In this document: positions 12,035 through 23,611 of the stretch, one piece after another
Numbering within the stretch: position 1 is the stretch's first letter
Layout of the letters: each line of letters starts with the position of its first letter
Assembly (NCBI GenBank): GCA_001632425.1
Contig: KV425591.1
Span: 216,242 to 260,794, forward strand
DNA: 44,553 nucleotides
Source of the DNA: Neolentinus lepideus HHB14362 ss-1
Taxonomy: Eukaryota; Basidiomycota; Agaricomycetes; Gloeophyllales; Gloeophyllaceae
Direction: 5' to 3'
The notes under the pieces: model-generated
Told to the model about the DNA's origin: nothing
What the model saw: the letters and a program-made list of their open reading frames with translations, nothing else
Databases searched by the model: none
Made by a program: the position numbers and the translations under genes

Positions 12035-14127
12035 AGAGGAGGGAATACAGGCAAGAAATTTGGTATCATGTCGCTGTCTTATTTAAACAAGGGACGCGAC
12101 CGACGTCGGGCGGTAGGCCGTACAACTCCCGCAACGTCGGGACCTTTATTACATCTTCTTGGCCGCGTCCCTCGTGACCTTAACCTTGTCATCATGCCTC
12201 TATGACTAAACGCCATTGTGTAAGCCCCTTTTGCGCCGACGTTTGCGGCGGATCAGAGCCGCTCCAGCCGGACTACCCGCTCGTTATTTAGCCGTGTGCG
12301 TATGCCCTCCAGCAATACATCAGGGACTATCACGCACCCTGACCACGTATGATTTCTTAACCCTGTTTGTACACCGCGAGGGCAAATAAGTAAGATATAA
12401 GTATCACTGTATCAGGAAGTGGGACACGCACTGAACTGTAGCGTACTCAAGCTTATTATCTGTATGCCTATCTCGAGGACTGCTTGTCCGAAGTTGAGTG
12501 ATGACCTCGAAGAACGGCCAGAGAGGAATCAGAGTATAGAGTTGATCCCTTCTGAGAAGACGCGCAGACTACAATTTCCTGGGCTATATGAGCCACCACC
12601 GTATGACTTGGACCTTTGTCCAACCAATGTCCGAGAATTCGTATGTTGATCAAGTGTTTTCCGAAGGTCGTGAGCTCAGTCTTCTCATGAGCAACTTCAA
12701 GCTTGTGCAGTATGGCCTTTTCGTCCTGGCGGCAGAGACGGTAGGTGCCGACAACTGTAAAATTTGAATGTGTAAAATTGTTAGGGAGAGGTACCGGATC
12801 GGAATCAAGGAGCGTTTGCAAAGGCCGATTGGCATCTAGCGTGGGAAAAAGGACGACGATTCGACCACGACGACTCATCTACTCACATCACCGTCCTCTG
12901 AGAAACCGTCGGGGGTTCCTGTGCATGGACATGCCATACCGTGGTCCGTTACCGACACGACAGTGTGATGTCCACGTAAAATTTGACGCTTTATTCTTCG
13001 ATGCGATAATGACATGTCGACGCTGTCATCGTCTTTACAAGACACCCTTGGTTAACGCAGCTGCATCGGGACTGGAGGAACTAAACCTGTCAAAGTCGGC
13101 GACGACTGCTGATACAAATCCGACTCATAGGGGCATCTTTGGTGCGTTGTTACATTCAAGATGCAAGGTCCCACGCTGAGGAAACGTTCCTGCAGGAGGG
13201 ACTCAAATGGTTATTCTCTCTCCGCTTGTGATAATTCATTCTCCGGTGTGGGCTGGGTCCGCCCTAGCATCAAGGCATTTTGGGAGAGTCGGGTGTATGA
13301 GGAAAACCGAGCCGCACCTTTTAAAACAAGTTAAATTGCTTTAGGTTTGCAGAAGTGCGACATGTTTTGTAGCGCTCGTCTACTGCATATATCCCGTCGG
13401 TCGACTGCCAGTGATGAGTCCGCGAGTCTTCCGCGCCACACTCGCCTTCATTCCTAGTTTGTCCGCGCTGATTCTGTTCCCACGCCCATAGCACCATGTC
13501 CCTGAATTCGCAGCTGCTTTTGCGTTTCAAGTGAACGAGGAGAATGGAGGAACTAACCACATCCAGGAAATTTGTACTAAGTCCCGTCTAAGCGGGAGCT
13601 CATTGGTCGACACGCGCCTTACGTAAGACGATTAATTGTGCACCCACAGGATCAAACAACTCAGAATAGCACGGTGCCTGATAGGGCAGGCGAACAGTGG
13701 CTGGCATGCGTGAGGGAAGGTCTTTGCAGCATTGTACTTCCTTGATTGCACTTACTCGCCCGCTAGATCATGCCCTGGTAACCACGTCGCATCTGGAGTC
13801 CCGCGTTGGATACCTAGAGCGGCAGTAGAGCCTGAGTGAAGTGCGACGTGCCAGGCATGAGGCTATACTGCTGCAACTGTGTCTAACGTAATCTACCACG
13901 AGGATCAACAAGCACCCATAACTCGGACCGGAAACAAATCGAGAACAATGCGAGTGTACGTCGATAAAACCTGTGTAGGAATGCAGAGGCAAGGCAAAGT
14001 CGCATCTCAACTACTGCATCTCTACGGTCTTCTATCATAATCTTCTTCTACCTCTAGGATAACCACAGTCTTGCTTGGAAATAATCTCGCTGGTCGACGT
14101 TCTCTATCGCACCGACAAGAACGCTCG
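12035..14127. other. 2.1-kb stretch without a supported gene
   Basis: Only short, unrelated frames are present. The longest is on the minus strand (12468-12878, 136 codons), with a possible 40-nt intron inside; it matches nothing I know. An imperfect inverted repeat pairs AGGGACGCG near 12090 with CGCGTCCCT near 12164. The segment holds the SNG1-like promoter at its left end and the kinase promoter at its right end. I see no tRNA or transposon ends. Confidence 0.4.
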
Positions 14128-17100
14128 ATGGACCTGCCATTCCCCGATATCACTGAAGATGATCTCGAATTCTTGGAGCTAAACACTTTCGATTTCGATT
14201 CAACAGGCGGCGACCAGTTATGGCGGCCACGGCGACTCGCCTTCATGTTCAACACTGTCGCTTCGGCGTGTAATGGGAGTCCAGACCTAACAGTCTCTAC
14301 GTGGTTACGTCTGGTAGAAGGGGAGGAGCGGGAGGATATCATGGGTCTGTGGGTTGACTGCGACGAGGAGCTGCCATGGGGTCCCTTGGAGTGGGGACCG
14401 CTTCAAGCTCATTGGAAGGCCGCGCAGGATGCGCTGCGAGCACGCTGGAGTCGTGTGAGCGCCGCGGGTTATGAGCTGAAGCTGACGGAGAAGGCGGAAC
14501 GGATTAGGGCGGTGGAGGATCCGTGCCTACGTGCTGCGGCGATATCCTGGCTGATCCTGACGTCTCGCGCCATGGAAGAAGCAGACGCTGAGCAAGGGCT
14601 GCGGAAGCGAACAGTATTTCGACTGGAGGAACTCATAAGGATCTGGTGGTCGCTTTCTAGACACCTCACTCCGTCTTCCATGCCGACCATGCCGCAGTCA
14701 GCGCTCGACGATTTCGTGGAGACGATGAATGCGGCGGGACATACTTGTCATCGCGCACTTGACGCTCATATCTGCTGTTGGCTCCCTTTCATTGGCTGGC
14801 TTGAAGGCATATCAGACTTCACCGCCGTGACCCTCGGATCTTTAGAGTGTAAAGGTTGTGCTCGAAGGTATGCCGCATCTTTTCTGTTTGTGCCAGCAGT
14901 ATCTAACGTATTAGTTATTTAGTCTGTCCTCTCACGACGTAGCTGAATACAATGAAGCAAATGCGACTCTTCGCGCCAACGTCAATCACCCTCTTCAGCA
15001 CGGATCAGTGTGGCCGGCTTTCCTCGTAGCGGTGCTATCCGACGGTCAAATCGATCCGCTATCTTCCTATTACTCGTTCGCTCGCCAGCATCTGTTCGAG
15101 CTGCTCGAATGCGTGATCGCGATGATGTCCATCCGCATCTCCGCGCCCGCATGGGAGACCCTTGACGTTGTGCTGCGACAGTCCCTCATTGTCGATCAGC
15201 CAGACCCAGCCTTCCTGGAGTGGGTTAATCAATACCCGTCCAGCTGGCGCTCTTCTCTCACGCTTCTGTCACGCCGAGAGTGGCAGGCAATCCATGACAT
15301 GCGCGAAAAATACTCTCAAAACCCTACAGCTCCCTCGGACCGCTCTCGTTTGCAGCTCTTGCAGAAGATATATTTCCCCGCATCTGCGGGACTCTTGGAA
15401 GTAGGTTGGGATAACACCGATGTTGCCGGAGGCTCAGTGGACGCCTTCGACGTTCAGGTTGCTATTTCCTCTGTTTTGTGGCTAGCCACGGACTACAAGT
15501 TTTCCAAGAACGTGTTTGGTTTGTTCCCGGGTTGGCTGCGAATGGTCCACGACTGGACAGAGGCATGCGACGCAGTAGGGAGAGTGTTTTTCAATCTCCC
15601 TGACCGTGGCTCTGTGCAGTCGATCGCCCTCTTATTGCAATTCATGGAGCAACGTGGCCATTTATGCTGCACTATTGAAGATGGCAGAGTACGGGAGATG
15701 TACGGATGTGTCATTGGCTTCTTAAGCCGCGTAACTGAAGTCGAGATATCTATGCTCGGCGACTTACCATTGTCCGGGACCCCGGAACCGCAGAGTGTAT
15801 CTCTGGTTGAGTCCCTTCTCGAGCCGTCGAGGTGCCCGTGTCTCTGCACAAAGCCCGATTCAGCTCGGAAGCTTTCTTTGCACGTTGGCGATACGCTTTG
15901 TATGAAGATAAGGTGCGCGCTTTGACAATGCTAGGGAGCGGGAGCTCACTGTACTCGTTCAGAGCCCTTCATGTTCGAATGGAGTACGCAAATTCAATCC
16001 AAGACATTCTGAGCGCACTAAACACCGGGACCGAACTTGGCACTGTTCTGACAGATTATATACAAGTCACGGTTGAGAGTATCTCATCCACCCTATCCGA
16101 CCGAGTGGTACGAATGTGGGGTATAACTCTATACTTGTTATTCCAAACCCACGTACTTGAGCACCGGCCAGATAATGTCTTGGATGACATGAAAAACTTG
16201 TACGTAATCCACCCACTATCTAGGAAGTGTTCCTGTGCTGAAACGGATCTGTCGTTCTAGCCTTAATGCATGCAGAGATCGATTAATGGACCGGGCGCTA
16301 TATGGATTGGAGTCGCCAACTACCTCTCCAATCGAGTTCATGGAGTTGCTCCAGAACGTATGTCTGCTTTATCGGAGTCTGGTGTACTAACATTCGCTGA
16401 ATAGTTTTTTTAGCTTCTAGATGACTCAAAAGACTATCACGATGTTCTGGTACCGAGTCGGAGGAAGTTCTACGTTCTCAGTTTGCCTTTCCGTGAGGGT
16501 CTGCACCGTCTTCTACTGAAACTTGCCGAAGAGACTTCGTTTTTGCCACGCTCACTCTTCCTGTATGATGTTCAACTTCTGAAGAAGGTGGCAGTCGACT
16601 GGGGCGGGTTCGCAGAAATATACCAGGGCTCCTACAAAGACAAACTTGTTGCTCTAAAACATTGTAGGGTGTCCAACGAGGCGCAGAAGCGAGCACTCCA
16701 ATCTGTAAGACTTGCCAAAGGGTTCTTTCAGTCTTTGCTAATGAGGCCACAGTTGTTTGGACGAGAGACGCTCGTGTGGAGGCAGCTACGCCATCCTCAT
16801 ATGTTGCCCTTCTTGGGGATAGATTCGACGACATTTGGCCCCCAAATGTGCCTAGTGTCTCCATGGATGGAGAATGGGAATGCTACGAAATATCGAAAGG
16901 CGAGAACTTTCACTACTAGCGATATTCACAGTTTAGTGAGTTGGTATCCTGTCTATTTCTCGAGATATAGTGTTGATTTCATGGTATCTCTGTAGTTAGA
17001 TGAGATCTCGAGTGGTCTTTTCTATCTCCATAGCGAGAACATCGTGCACGGAGATCTTTGTGGAGTAAGTTTGAGACACAGCAAGCGGATCTCTAGCTGA

Positions 17101-17602
17101 CATGTGGATAAGCGTAACATCCTCATCGATGACGAAGGTCATGCTCGTCTGGCAGATTTCGGACTGTCTGTACTGGCCGAAGCCACACGAGGCGCCTATA
17201 GCTCTAGCACGCCTTCTGGTTCAACCCGCTGGCAATCTCCCGAACTTCTGGATTTCGACCTCCCAAAATTTCGCAAGACTACTTACAGCGATGTATGGGC
17301 CTTCGGTTGCGTCTGCCTAGAAGTAAGTGCTTCTGCCCTTTATACCACCCAGTCACTCATCACGTGTACAGATTTGCACAGGGAGAATGCCTTTCCCGCA
17401 AATTCCTCCCAATCGGGAGGTGATGGTAGCCGTGCACATCCTTAGCGGAGCAAGACCTGTGCGTCCAGACGATGAAGATGTTATCGGGCTGACCGACAAT
17501 CTCTGGCACCTTATGCAAAAGTGCTGGGAGACGGTTCCTACAGACCGCATCCCGTGGCAAGAACTTCCCCAGCGAATGACTAGCATTCGCGGGATGCCGT
17601 AG
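14128..17602 (+). CDS. Protein kinase with long uncharacterised N-terminal region
   Basis: Nine exons give 1016 codons that close exactly in frame. Residues 1 to about 700 are a helical, Trp- and Leu-rich region of no family I recognise. The kinase domain follows: glycine-rich DWGGFAEIYQG, VALK with the ATP-binding lysine at about 771, HGDLCGRN with the catalytic Asp at about 867 (HGD instead of HRD), DFG with the metal-binding Asp at about 885, then SGSTRWQSPE and SDVWAFGCV. The lobe resembles tyrosine-kinase-like (TKL) kinases, which are expanded in agaricomycetes, so Ser/Thr kinase activity is likely. The start is the first ATG in frame (14128); the frame is open 57 nt further upstream, so an earlier exon is possible. 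The link at 15832-15863 needs either a 32-nt intron or a frameshift (see findings). Confidence 0.82.
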
Positions 17603-17662
17603 ATGAGTGATCAAAGGACACTCAGTTTGAACTTGGACGTGGCCGCCTAATACCGCGACGCC

Positions 17663-18120
17663 TCACATGACGATAGACCTAATATAATCGACACTACCGA
17701 CGATACCACCTGTTTCACTTAGCTTATCATGCAAATACTTGACTGTAGCAATATCTAGTACAGCATTCATCAAGTAATATACATATCTACGGACACATTT
17801 GTCCAGGAACGAGTTTGTCAATACACAATATTGTAAGATCAGTCCACTCGTACTCTCGTTACGCCTGAAACCAACGCAGCTCGGGTAAATCGTTGCTATA
17901 GGACCAACGCTTGCGGTGTCTCGGACATAGCCACACCAACTGTGGCTGGTAGAGCCTGGAGGTTTCGAAAAGCCACGGCCCCAGACTCGGAGAACCACCA
18001 CCTTAAATGTTTGTTGATATTCCATATCGACAAGGACTGCTACAAGCGCCTCGCAGTTCACTGACACACAACGTCGTCGCAGAGGTGAAAACGGTGGCTG
18101 GACTGGAATACTGATGGCTG
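17663..18120 (-). pseudogene. Decayed tandem copy of the F-box-like/nucleotidyltransferase gene
   Basis: Read on the minus strand, this segment matches part of the intact gene at 18315-19959. WNINKHLRWWF followed by VAFRNLQAL aligns with WNINKHLRRWF...IAFRNLQAR, and a later stretch ending ATVKYL aligns with TTVKLL. At DNA level 17991-18024 and 19704-19737 differ at only a few bases. The copy has an in-frame TAG after the ALVL segment and several shifts, and the GSSALQFLDR and DSDLD motifs are lost. It is a same-strand tandem duplicate lying 3' of its parent and clearly inactive. Confidence 0.75.
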
Positions 18121-18314
18121 CACCTCTTCATCTAGAGACATGCCAACATTTGACATAATGACAGGATCCTCATGTGTCCGATTGAGTGAGTCGGACATTT
18201 CACGTGAACGAACGTCCGAACATATCAGCGACAGTGATGATTGAAATCTGGCACGCACGTCTGGAGTATATCCAGGCTCTGCTAGTAGCTACCTCTAGCT
18301 ACATAGTGAGAGAA

Positions 18315-19959
18315 TTAATCCTCGCTGATCATCGTGAAGAACCGGAGGCATTGGTCCTTGGACTCGCCGAGGGTCTCGATCATTGCATGCTGGATGTCGC
18401 TCGTTAAGTCCTTAACGGTCTTCTCCACGCGTGATTGCACAATTTCTCCAATTCTTGCATTCGCCTCTATGGGGAGAGGATGAGGGAAATCCTTCGTTGC
18501 TTCCTCTATCATATTCCAGAGCAAGTGGCTGGCTGAGTACTTTAATTGGGCATACCAGCGTCAGCAATCTGATAACTCCAGCACATATCATACTCACTAA
18601 GGCCTGTGAGAGTGCCGAACTGTATAACCGGAAGATCGGTATGACAGTTCCATCTAGCCTGCAGAGAAGAACACGAGTTAGTATTGTGAAGGGTTAATCA
18701 AGTTCTACAACTTCACCGAATATTATTGACATCCAAGACTGTTCCTGTAGTTTTAAGAAGGTTGCGAAGAAACCAATACAGGTAGTTGTGCCAGAAGGAT
18801 TTGTGTAACACGGCATATGTATATCTGCAGGATCGAACCGTGGCATCCATAATTCTGCAATCCATCTCGATTTCGTCGTCATCTAACAGTTTAAGCTTCC
18901 AGGACGTCATAACGACCGGATCATTAACTAATGCTGACATGCCCTTCAGAAGGTGTTCCTCCTGAGGCTGCACGACGTTGGTCAGGTCTAGGGGAATGAC
19001 CCAAGCGAATCGATCTTCAATCCAACGCGGAGTGGTCGACATTGCACGGCGGCCGTCCCATCGTTCCTGAGAAGAAATGCCAGCAAGAAGAGTCCATCCC
19101 CGCTCTCTGTACTTTTGCTGGGCAGGCTCTTGACTAGGTCCGTCACTGGCGAGAATGAGAGATCGACGCTGCTCGAAGGTGGCAGTGGGATACAACGAGT
19201 ACGCTTTCTCAAAGCTAATGACGTTCATCACGCACGCTGAGCAGCTAGTTATTATAATGGAAATCCTTGGAAAGCAATGAAAACGTCACGCACTGGAGTG
19301 GAAATGTAGAATAATTTCTATGGGAGTCTTCTCTGCAGCAATAACCTGCACCTTCTGGCCGTTCACAGGGTGCTGAAGATCAATAATGTTTCGCACTCCG
19401 CGCATCCTGTAAAGCTTCCATTAAGTCTTCAGCATTGTCTACTTGTTAATGAGTGTACAAGCTTCACCGTCGTCGGGTCCTGGGTAACCGCGACTTGGAA
19501 GCTGTGATTCTGCTGGTGCTTGGGAGCATATACGTAGCCTTGGCTCATAATCCATTGGCACACTTCTCGAAGGTGCTCGCTGAATACATAGATATCAAGA
19601 TCCGAATCGTCATAGACCGTTCTGTCGAGGAATTGCAGCGCGCTGGAACCGGATATCAATGTCGCAGTACGAGCCTGGAGATTGCGGAATGCTATAGGAT
19701 CCAAGAACCACCGCCTCAGATGTTTATTGATATTCCAGAGTTCTGGTACCTGGGCTGTAATTGCTTTACGGTAGTGGTGACATGTTTTGGCAAGGTTGCA
19801 AATAGAGGCCGGGCTGGCATAGCGCGTCACAGAGAGTTGTGAATCGTACGAGAAGTCAAAAAGATGCGTCCAGTCACTGCGAGCTATCGCATCAAGACTG
19901 GACATGCTCGAGTGGATAGCTTTCAGACGATTGGATGTCACTGTGACGGGCATTGCCAT
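18315..19959 (-). CDS. F-box-like / nucleotidyltransferase-fold protein of agaricomycetes
   Basis: The ATG has its complement at 19957-19959 and the TAA is at 18315-18317. Exon 1 (19459-19959) encodes an F-box-like helix pair (YASPASICNLAKTCHHYRKAI), then WNINKHLRRWF. It continues with SGSSALQFLDR and DDSDLDIYV, a GS(x)n-D-x-D pattern like the active site of DNA polymerase beta-type nucleotidyltransferases. After a 44-nt intron (19415-19458) come LYRMRGVRNIIDL, a strand-rich QKVQVIAAEKTPIEIILHFHS, CVMNVISFEKAYSLYP and a C-terminal acidic tail. At the 3' side the acceptor ending GGCTAG at about 18655 gives NNIRWNCHTDLPVIQFGTL, which restores the frame. The biochemical role is unknown; the family is abundant and lineage-specific. 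An earlier start at 19905 is possible. Confidence 0.7.
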
Positions 19960-20441
19960 TTGCGGCGACGCTCGCAAGCGTGCGAACTTTGTGCGGTCTT
20001 GCTAGCCAGAACCGAGTCAGGTGACATGATATGGCTGTCACGTAGCGCGCACCGGAGATATCCGAGGAGCGATCATACGTCATGCATGCATGTGCGAACA
20101 TTGGACGTTGTATGGATGCCCGATTGGATTCCAAAGACAGATGGTCCTAGATGGTCTTACCCCAATCATTGAGCAGGCGAGACATTAAAAACATTACTCA
20201 GCACTCAGTACTCAACCCTCGTAAAGCAAGCCAGCTAATAGTACAAGCAAGATAGAGTGTTACAATCAACGATGAATCTGACTCAGATTCATCGTTGATC
20301 GTAACACTTGACATCTTTTTACAACGCCGTTCCGCTTCTCCTCACCGACCCGCAAACGCCAGGCCTTACCTAAGGGACGTCATCGATCCATCCTCCGCGG
20401 CCGTCACCTCGTCGCATCCTCCACCCTCCTCGAACGCGGCC
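19960..20441. other. Intergenic with a large palindrome
   Basis: No coding frame is supported. The segment carries the promoter side of the F-box-like gene and the 51-bp inverted repeat described separately. Confidence 0.5.
20257..20307. repeat. 51-bp near-perfect palindrome
   Basis: The left arm 20257-20281 and right arm 20283-20307 are reverse complements over 25 bases with one mismatch, separated by the single base at 20282. Such an uninterrupted structure would form a cruciform in DNA or a 25-bp hairpin in RNA. It lies between the F-box-like gene (minus, starting at 19959) and the JEN1-like relic (minus, ending at 20442). It could be a terminator-like element, a head-to-head pair of transposon ends, or a repair product. 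Confidence 0.9.
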
Positions 20442-20839
20442 TTATGTTTCTGAGTTCACGAAGCGCGAGCCATGGCTCTCGAATGAACAGTAAGTACACG
20501 CCCGAAGGAGAAGAAAAAGAGGCAGCCGTACTCAGGACCGATGGTCGTGATGAGGATGACGAATGCGGCGACGACGCCAGCGAGGATGTCCTGTACGGTA
20601 GCATAGTCCGCTCCCTCCGTCGGCTGGCCGCTCTTGGTGGTAGTGATCTTGAGGTTTCCGCCTCCAGATCCCCGAGACTACGTCAGGTCAACTCAAACCA
20701 CGACTCCAAGGACTTACTAGCTTCAACTTGCGCAAACGCAGACGAGACCAGCTGTTGTCAAGTAACATAAACCACTGGCCAAGGCGAAGACGGTACTCAA
20801 CTAATACGCGACATCGACTGGCATGATGTGACGAGCGAG
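20442..20839 (-). pseudogene. C-terminal relic of a JEN1-like carboxylate transporter
   Basis: Minus-strand reading from 20839 to the TAA at 20442-20444 gives the last part of a major facilitator of the JEN (monocarboxylate/H+) type. The pieces are LVSSAFAQVEAS, then GQPTEGADYATVQDILAGVV, a final membrane helix, and IGPDHGSRF, the equivalent of the family ending IGPENHGSHFE. Two small introns are needed and look functional. Upstream, where the family has YQLGN, the copy reads Tyr-stop-Leu (TAG at 20801-20803), the splice phases fail, and no further transporter sequence is visible in the roughly 330 bases before the PHO84 gene ends. It is a truncated, inactive remnant, not the tail of PHO84, whose own stop is at 21166-21168. 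Confidence 0.65.
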
Positions 20840-20953
20840 CTGATGTTACTGCGGCGTCATAGTCGTTTGTGTTAGTCACCATAACTGAAGGACAGACACT
20901 GGGTAATAATTTCGACAATTTCAGATAGTTTGAAACATCGGTGCATGTTGTAG

Positions 20954-20977
20954 ACGTGGACGTGGACGTGGACGTTT
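20954..20977. repeat. Short hexamer repeat (ACGTGG)
   Basis: Three to four tandem copies of an ACGTGG unit lie between the transporter relic and the 3' end of the phosphate symporter gene. A small microsatellite with no assigned role. Confidence 0.6.
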
Positions 20978-21165
20978 AGGTATGACTGTAGTCGTAACGT
21001 ACATGATACATTGCGTTGTTACTGGGTAGCTTGCCTATCCTGCAAGCGCGCATCTTCGGTGATATCGGCGGATACACACACACGTACCGACGAGCTCCTA
21101 GGCTTCGCGTGACTTTTACCATGAAGCGTAGCCCAGGAACGCAGAGCCGATGGGACAGTCAACGA

Positions 21166-23611
21166 CTAAGACGACATTGCCTTGGCGCGCTTGACCTTGA
21201 GCTCCTCGGCGTAAACGACGTCAGGATCACGGCCGCGAACTTCAGGGAGGAGGAACGTGCAGACTACACGACAATTTAGGGCTCATCTCGAAAGTCTCGG
21301 CCTCTGTTTGATTACTCACCAGCACCAGCAAGACAGCATCCGAAGAAGACTATGAAACAAGATAACACGTGAGCGGAATGAAGTGAAAACGTTACGCTGA
21401 TACGCACTCCACAAAACGTGCGGTGTACCAATCTTCTTCGACAACGAATTGAATGCTAGCGAGGAGATGATCGCGCCCGCCTTGCCACACGCAGCGGACA
21501 TACCATGGGCGGAGGCGCGGAACTTGGTAGGGAAGACTTCTGCAGGGTAGCACTGTGCCGCAATGTCAGAGTACGCCAAAACGAGAAGATCAAAACACTT
21601 ACGTAGGTGGTGGTGTTAGCGCCGAAGTTGAAGAAGAACTAGAGTACTACGTTCATTAACAAACTCAGTGCAAAGTGCGGCCCGGAGCTCACCTGGAGTA
21701 AAGCGAAGCAAACGATGAATGCCGGCGTGCTGAGGGTGTGGAACTTTCCAGCAAGGATACCAACTACGGCACATTGAACGTCAATCAGTACACACGACCA
21801 GCCGTAGATAATCCAGTGTAGAACTTACGGAACAAAGAAGCCATCAAGAAGCCTTGAACCTGTATCCACTTGCGTCCAAGCTTTTCGATCGTCAAGACAG
21901 ACGCATAGTAGCCTAAAGGTTTAGAACAGATGAGTCAATAGTGATGATGCTGAGTTTGGCGATGTCGCCTTACCAGGAACAAACCCAAGCGCGGTGATGA
22001 TGATATTGCCTATCGCGATCTTGAATAGACGCTCCCATGGAGTGCCAGAGGACCCGTCAAATCCTATTTGCTGCAGGACGACATTTTGGTTGAGGTTAAT
22101 GCCGTAGAACCTGCACCCAAGACTAGTCAGAAAAGAGAAGAGGTGACAAGAGACAGGACGTACGCAATGTCCAAAAGGAACCAGCACGAGCAGGTCCCAA
22201 GCAGGATTCGTGCATGTTTCCACTCGGAGAAATACTCCGCATACTCTGCCCAGTGCGCCTTCTTCGCATGCGTCATCTCACTCGCCTTCTTCCCGCCCTC
22301 CTCAGACGACCCATTCTCCAAATCGCGCTTCTCTTCCGCAATACTCGACGTGCCTGAGGTCACGCTCGATCCAGTAACCTCAGCATCAATCTTGTCTTGC
22401 GGCTGCGCCCGACGGGAGAGATTCAAGTCACCCTGTTGCTTCAACCTCATGAATTCCTTCTCGTCCTCCGCATCTTTGTTCTTCGCGGCAATAAAGCGCT
22501 TCGATTCGGGGAGCGTCAATCGTTGGTAGAGTGTACCGAAGGCAGGAATGAGAGAAAGGCCAATTATGATTCGCCAGGCTGCGCGGTTGATTCAGAAACA
22601 GTACCACAATATTAAGACGGACAAGAACTGACCGCCGTCAACTTTGGAGGTCTTTCCCTCGTCATTCATGACATGCTTGTAACACGCAAGGACAATAATC
22701 GTGATGAGTGAGCCGACGAAGCTGCCCCATCCCTGTAAAATGCATTCGTATCCATCCACCGAGTAAAATGAGACAAATGACTGCTTACTTGGTTAGCAAA
22801 GATATACGCTAGCAACGTGCCCCTTTTCCTCAGCCGTGCACGATCCGTCGTGATACTCGCGCTCATTGGGTAATCGCCACCAATACCGATCCCGAGGACG
22901 ATACGGAAGACAGCGAGCCAGATGAGGGCACCGTTGGGTGAGAGCGAGTTGGTGGGATCGGAGATGGAAAGGATGGTGGCGAAGATGATGAGCATGAGTT
23001 CCTTGCCGTCTGGGTACGCACGAGTGGGTTGTTAGGCGAGGAAACGGGAAGGAAGAGGAGAAGAGGAGACGTACAAACTGCCTTGCGACCGAAGTAATCC
23101 GCCGCGTACCCGAACCCAAATTGACCGATGACACTTCCGATGTTAGCACCCGCTTTAATGAAGCCTTCGAGACCGGAGGGAAGGGAGCGTCCACCAAAGA
23201 GACGGTACTGGAGCATCGTAGCTACAGGCTTAAGGAAGTTTCAATTTGAATATTCAGTGGGAGAGAATGGCAATGAAGCGTACATTGATGATGAAAAGGT
23301 CGTATGCTGGTATCGAGGGATGTCACACGACCACTTGTCAGCATTGAACGAGCGAGGATAAGGGCATGCTTACCATCCAAGAAGAAGCCGACCTATGAGA
23401 GCATATTTTGGTCAACATTACATGGTCGCTGTCCCGCTTGAGAGGTGGTCACAAACGAACTCACCCCAGTAATTCCCAGCAGCTTGACCTCTGCGTACGT
23501 CAGATAGAACGGTGGCTTGTCCTCTCCCGACCGCTCGTATTCCTCCAGACCAGATCTGTACTGCTCTCCGTCTTGAGACGAGGCTGGAACATTTTTTTTA
23601 GACATAGACAT
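21166..23611 (-). CDS. PHO84: PHO84-type phosphate:H+ symporter
   Basis: The ATG has its complement at 23609-23611 and the stop is at 21166-21168. Splicing about ten short introns gives a 12-helix major facilitator. Landmarks are [29 protein letters not shown] and [13 protein letters not shown], followed by [20 protein letters not shown] with YFGRK, and [15 protein letters not shown]. The distal half has [17 protein letters not shown] with LPESKRF, a charged central cytosolic loop of about 70 residues, and then [26 protein letters not shown] and [16 protein letters not shown]. These are signatures of the phosphate:H+ symporter family (TC 2.A.1.9), which imports inorganic phosphate at the plasma membrane and in yeast also acts as a phosphate sensor. 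The gene is typically induced by phosphate starvation; I found no CACGTG site in the first 700 bases upstream. Assignment is strong; minor exon ends are approximate. Confidence 0.92.

Noticed and set aside
12468..12878. Minus-strand frame of 136 codons
   Set aside because: Isolated, no recognisable family, and the possible 40-nt intron inside gives two equally weak readings.
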